Shown: piece after piece, positions 61,375 to 63,406 of the stretch
Layout of the letters: every line of letters starts with the position of its first letter
How positions within the stretch are numbered: the first letter of the stretch is position 1
Virus record (IMG/VR): IMGVR_UViG_3300025135_000005
Span: 1-63,406 of that record
DNA: 63,406 bases
Strand: one strand, 5' to 3'
Source of the DNA: a virus
Notes under the pieces: model-generated
What the model saw: only the letters and a program-made list of their open reading frames with translations
Told to the model about the DNA's origin: nothing
The model's database searches: none
Position numbers and translations under genes: made by a program

Positions 61375-61673
61375 CATGGTGGAAACACTCAAGATTAAGG
61401 TTTTATCTGCTTAATACACTTTGGAATTATAAGTTCTGGTTATTTGCAGAAAAAATTTTTAGAATACATACTTATGAGATTGAGGATAATAATCTTAGTC
61501 TTGATAATGTTGACATTACTGGTAAAATAATTTATAATAAGAAAAAGATTACTAAGCGCAGGTTTGTTGGGTACATGTATGATGGTAGGATGTATCTGGA
61601 CAACCCTGGACTTAAGAATACGGTAGACATTGATACTTGGCAATCTTGGAAAAAAAAAGGTTTAATTAAATAA
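61371..61673 (+). CDS. small basic hypothetical protein
   Basis: 100 residues, aromatic and basic (WWKHSRLRFYLLNTLWNYKF), with a Trp-rich possible membrane-associated N-terminus and a beta-rich C-terminus. Not recognised. It overlaps the membrane-protein gene by 4 bases and may act with it. Confidence 0.6.
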   Translation: MTWWKHSRLRFYLLNTLWNYKFWLFAEKIFRIHTYEIEDNNLSLDNVDITGKIIYNKKKITKRRFVGYMYDGRMYLDNPGLKNTVDIDTWQSWKKKGLIK

Positions 61674-61676
61674 TGT

Positions 61677-61883
61677 ATGGAAGATTATTTTAAAGATTTT
61701 GAGTTCTTCGGTTTTATCTCCGAATATCAAATGGCAGTTACTATTGTAAATGAATACAACGATTCAGTCAATTATCCTGAGGAGTTTAGAAATAAACCAT
61801 TCAAAGAGCTAATTGAACATTGGATTGACAATAATTCAAAGAACTATGGAATTTCTGCGAAGAAATCAGAAGTTTTTAAGTAA
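61677..61883 (+). CDS. small acidic hypothetical protein
   Basis: 68 residues, acidic and aromatic (MEDYFKDFEFFGFISEYQ). Not recognised. It lies 3 bases after the previous gene. Its end TTTTTAAGTAAG is followed by a GC-rich block that is open in the +1 frame (see the element at 61846-61971), so a frameshifted longer product cannot be excluded. Confidence 0.55.
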   Translation: MEDYFKDFEFFGFISEYQMAVTIVNEYNDSVNYPEEFRNKPFKELIEHWIDNNSKNYGISAKKSEVFK

Positions 61884-61971
61884 GGGTGTAGGACCAAATG
61901 TTATCCCTGGCGAGAGTGGCCGTACAACTCCGAGTCCGTCAAGAAGTGTGAGACGATAACAGCCTTTTTTT
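61846..61971 (+). other. GC-rich foldable block: candidate structured RNA or 37-codon ORF
   Basis: From 61885 to 61964 the sequence is visibly GC-rich against an AT-rich genome. TGTTATC (61899-61905) is complementary to GATAACA (61955-61961), which lies 3 nt before a seven-T run (61965-61971). GGAC (61891) can pair with GTCC (61934) across that stem, and CGTC (61937) with GACG (61952). The same stretch also reads as an ORF from ATG 61846 to TAA 61959 (37 codons, basic, ending SPSRSVRR). An RNA ending at the T-run, a small peptide, or a +1-frameshift extension of the preceding gene are all possible. No known RNA family was recognised. Confidence 0.4.
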
Positions 61972-61980
61972 AAAAAAACA

Positions 61981-62010
61981 AAAGCCTGCTAATTTTTAGC
62001 AGGCTTTTCT
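61981..62010 (+). terminator. rho-independent terminator
   Basis: AAAGCCTGCTAA pairs with TTAGCAGGCTTT around a short T-rich loop, followed by T-rich sequence. Confidence 0.9.
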
Positions 62011-62032
62011 ATTATGAAACAGTTTTTTTGGC

Positions 62033-62041
62033 CTATTTATG
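62033..62041 (+). promoter_or_regulatory. putative late promoter, CTATTTATG
   Basis: Late-type element 16 nt before the ATG at 62058. The 16-base context CCTATTTATGATAAAA is identical to that at 58717. Confidence 0.65.
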
Positions 62042-62057
62042 ATAAAACATCTATTAA

Positions 62058-63406
62058 ATGGCCAATATAGAAAATAACTCAGAAAAGAACGACAAACAAA
62101 GTTCTCAATTTGCAGAAAATCAAAAGCTCAAGTCTGATGTGTATGATGCAATTGAAGAGCAGTTAATTAAGTCTACAGAAGCGGCCTTCAAGTCAGAGGG
62201 TATAAAAACTCGTGAACTTAAGGATGCAACAGGTCAGCAAGGCTGGAACAGAGGCGTTTACGGTGACGGCTCTACTTATGGAACTGGGGTTGCTAAGGGT
62301 CAGGACTCTATTTCAATAAATAGGGTTAAAGGGCCAAAGGCTACTAATGGATTCTTTGAGAAAAACCTAAGCTACGGTGGAAAGAGGATGGTTGCAGAGA
62401 TTCATGTTGATATTGATGTTGAATCTAAAACAATGGATTTCACCTATCAAACAAGTGAACAAGCTGCGTTTAGAGGATACCAAGATAAAAAGAATGGTGC
62501 TTACATGATAAATGATAAGCAAACCTTTAAATTAGATGACTTATCAGAATTCAAAAAAAATCTTAAGAAAGTTCTTGATAAATTTGCAGATAAAGAAGCA
62601 GCATATTTTTTCAGTACCAAAATTGGTATTGAAGATAGAACTGAAAAAAGTATAAATTCAATGGTTGAAAGCAATATGAAAAAATTAAGTCTAACTGACA
62701 TTATCAAAGGAAACTTTAGTGACACTCTTGATAAAATAATGGAATCAACAAAAAAGGTTGACCAAAATCACCCAGAGGTTAAGGATGCAAATTCTCCTGG
62801 AAATCTTTTGTTTGATGACAATGCAGAAGAAGATGAGACAGTTGATGAAGTTACAGCAAGTGCTGGTGGTGCTGGAGCTGGGGCTTATTTGACTCCTGGA
62901 GCTTTCAAGAAAGGTGGGGATTTTGATAAAGAAATGAAAGAAGATGTTCACGAAGCTCTTCAGAAGAGGTTTAATGAGACAGCTTATTCTAAGAAAGATA
63001 AGAAGCGTAGGCTCAATAGAGAAAATACAAGTGGCTGGACAACTGTTGAACTTGACTCTGATGGATATGCTCCTAAGGGTATGAGTAAAAATTATGCAAT
63101 GGGACTTCATGGTGTTGACGTTAATTCAACAGAAGAAGACAAGCTTTCTAAGGGCTCTCCTAAGGGTAGGGGTGCGATGAATGAAACTTTCGACCCAAGC
63201 AAGAAGAAGTTTGTTTCACTTACGGAGAATGAAGAAAAAGGTGTAAACAAGAGGTATATCATCACTCATCAATTATCTAAAGAAGAAGAGGCTAAGAAAT
63301 GGGCTAACCTATCTAATTTCCAGAAAAATTCAACTATTAGAATTGCTGAATCTTGTGGATGTCCAGTTGACGATGGTACTACTGAAAAAATGGTATCGAG
63401 AGAACA
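62058..63406 (+). CDS. large hydrophilic late protein, 3'-truncated by the window edge
   Basis: At least 449 residues; the frame is open to the last base, so the C-terminus is outside the window. It starts MANIENNSEKNDKQSSQF. A central charged helical region (SEFKKNLKKVLDKFADKE) is followed by an acidic stretch and a low-complexity element VTASAGGAGAGAYLTPGAF (about residues 270-288) of a type common in marine and environmental phage proteins. The visible end contains two close cysteines (ESCGCPVDD). The late-type promoter suggests a virion or assembly protein. Family not recognised. Confidence 0.75.
   Translation, partial: MANIENNSEKNDKQSSQFAENQKLKSDVYDAIEEQLIKSTEAAFKSEGIKTRELKDATGQQGWNRGVYGDGSTYGTGVAKGQDSISINRVKGPKATNGFFEKNLSYGGKRMVAEIHVDIDVESKTMDFTYQTSEQAAFRGYQDKKNGAYMINDKQTFKLDDLSEFKKNLKKVLDKFADKEAAYFFSTKIGIEDRTEKSINSMVESNMKKLSLTDIIKGNFSDTLDKIMESTKKVDQNHPEVKDANSPGNLLFDDNAEEDETVDEVTASAGGAGAGAYLTPGAFKKGGDFDKEMKEDVHEALQKRFNETAYSKKDKKRRLNRENTSGWTTVELDSDGYAPKGMSKNYAMGLHGVDVNSTEEDKLSKGSPKGRGAMNETFDPSKKKFVSLTENEEKGVNKRYIITHQLSKEEEAKKWANLSNFQKNSTIRIAESCGCPVDDGTTEKMVSRE

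Noticed and set aside
61884-61971. tRNA or tmRNA in the GC-rich block
   Set aside because: No cloverleaf with T-loop GTTCRA or CCA-compatible acceptor stem can be drawn. It is kept only as an unassigned structured candidate.
1-63406. Alternative genetic code (stop reassignment)
   Set aside because: Clear genes end in TAA, TAG (for example 2770, 8184, 49621) and TGA (47287, 61374), so no stop codon is reassigned.

Overview
The window is a dense, AT-rich stretch of a large tailed-phage genome, probably a T4-like myovirus with a contractile tail that infects a member of the Bacteroidota. The myovirus call rests on a baseplate series in T4-like order (OB-fold hub/spike protein, gp25-like, gp6-like and a gp7-sized protein), a gp55-like sigma factor, an SNF2-type helicase, a Toprim primase and an Mre11/Rad50 recombination protein. 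The host call rests on four things: a DUF4494-type protein, an IF-3 whose sequence reads like a Bacteroidota IF-3, promoters of the form TTG-N20-TAnnTTTG, and start codons that mostly follow A/T-rich leaders without Shine-Dalgarno sequences. TAA, TAG and TGA all end genes, so the code is standard. I see no tRNA, rRNA, CRISPR array or insertion sequence, and no gene-free stretch over 300 bases. Both edges cut genes.

Layout. 1-7.8 kb: a left-truncated GDP-mannose 4,6-dehydratase, a T5 A1-like metallophosphoesterase, a HAD-like protein, a VWA protein, two glycosyltransferases and the sigma factor. 7.8-25.9 kb: a small relative of the sigma C-terminus, then virion genes on the plus strand (hub, gp25, gp6, gp7-sized and Calx-beta proteins). 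These are interrupted by a PncC/CinA amidase, one minus-strand fibre-like gene, an HNH endonuclease, an ADP-ribosyltransferase-like protein and a nucleotidyltransferase. 25.9-33.4 kb: a five-gene minus-strand fibre operon that includes a YadA-type repeat protein and a leucine-rich-repeat protein. 33.5-37.8 kb: a plus-strand group of related fibre/collar-like proteins, followed by a decayed GIY-YIG endonuclease.

38.0-49.6 kb: DNA metabolism. It holds a RuvC-like resolvase, a primase, a single-chain Mre11-Rad50 fusion, a RecB/Cas4-like nuclease, a helix-hairpin-helix protein and an SNF2 helicase. 49.6-63.4 kb: small phage-specific proteins, a candidate lysis pair (two-helix membrane protein and amidase), an IF-3, an HNH protein, a PcfJ-like protein, DUF4494, and a right-truncated gene that runs off the window.

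How the parts may work together. Two promoter classes can be read. DNA-metabolism genes are preceded by host-type TTG-N20-[TC]AnnTTT[GA]. Virion and lysis genes on both strands are preceded by [CA]TATTTAT[AG], typically 12-18 nt before the start codon. The gp55-like sigma and its small neighbour are obvious candidates to read the second class. At least seven otherwise unrelated proteins share a short helix of the type IRKIIREE, mostly at the N-terminus. It may be a virion-targeting tag like the T4 capsid-targeting sequence; that role is inference. The most distinctive single gene is the Mre11-Rad50 fusion. The least explained stretch is a GC-rich, foldable block at 61.88-61.97 kb.
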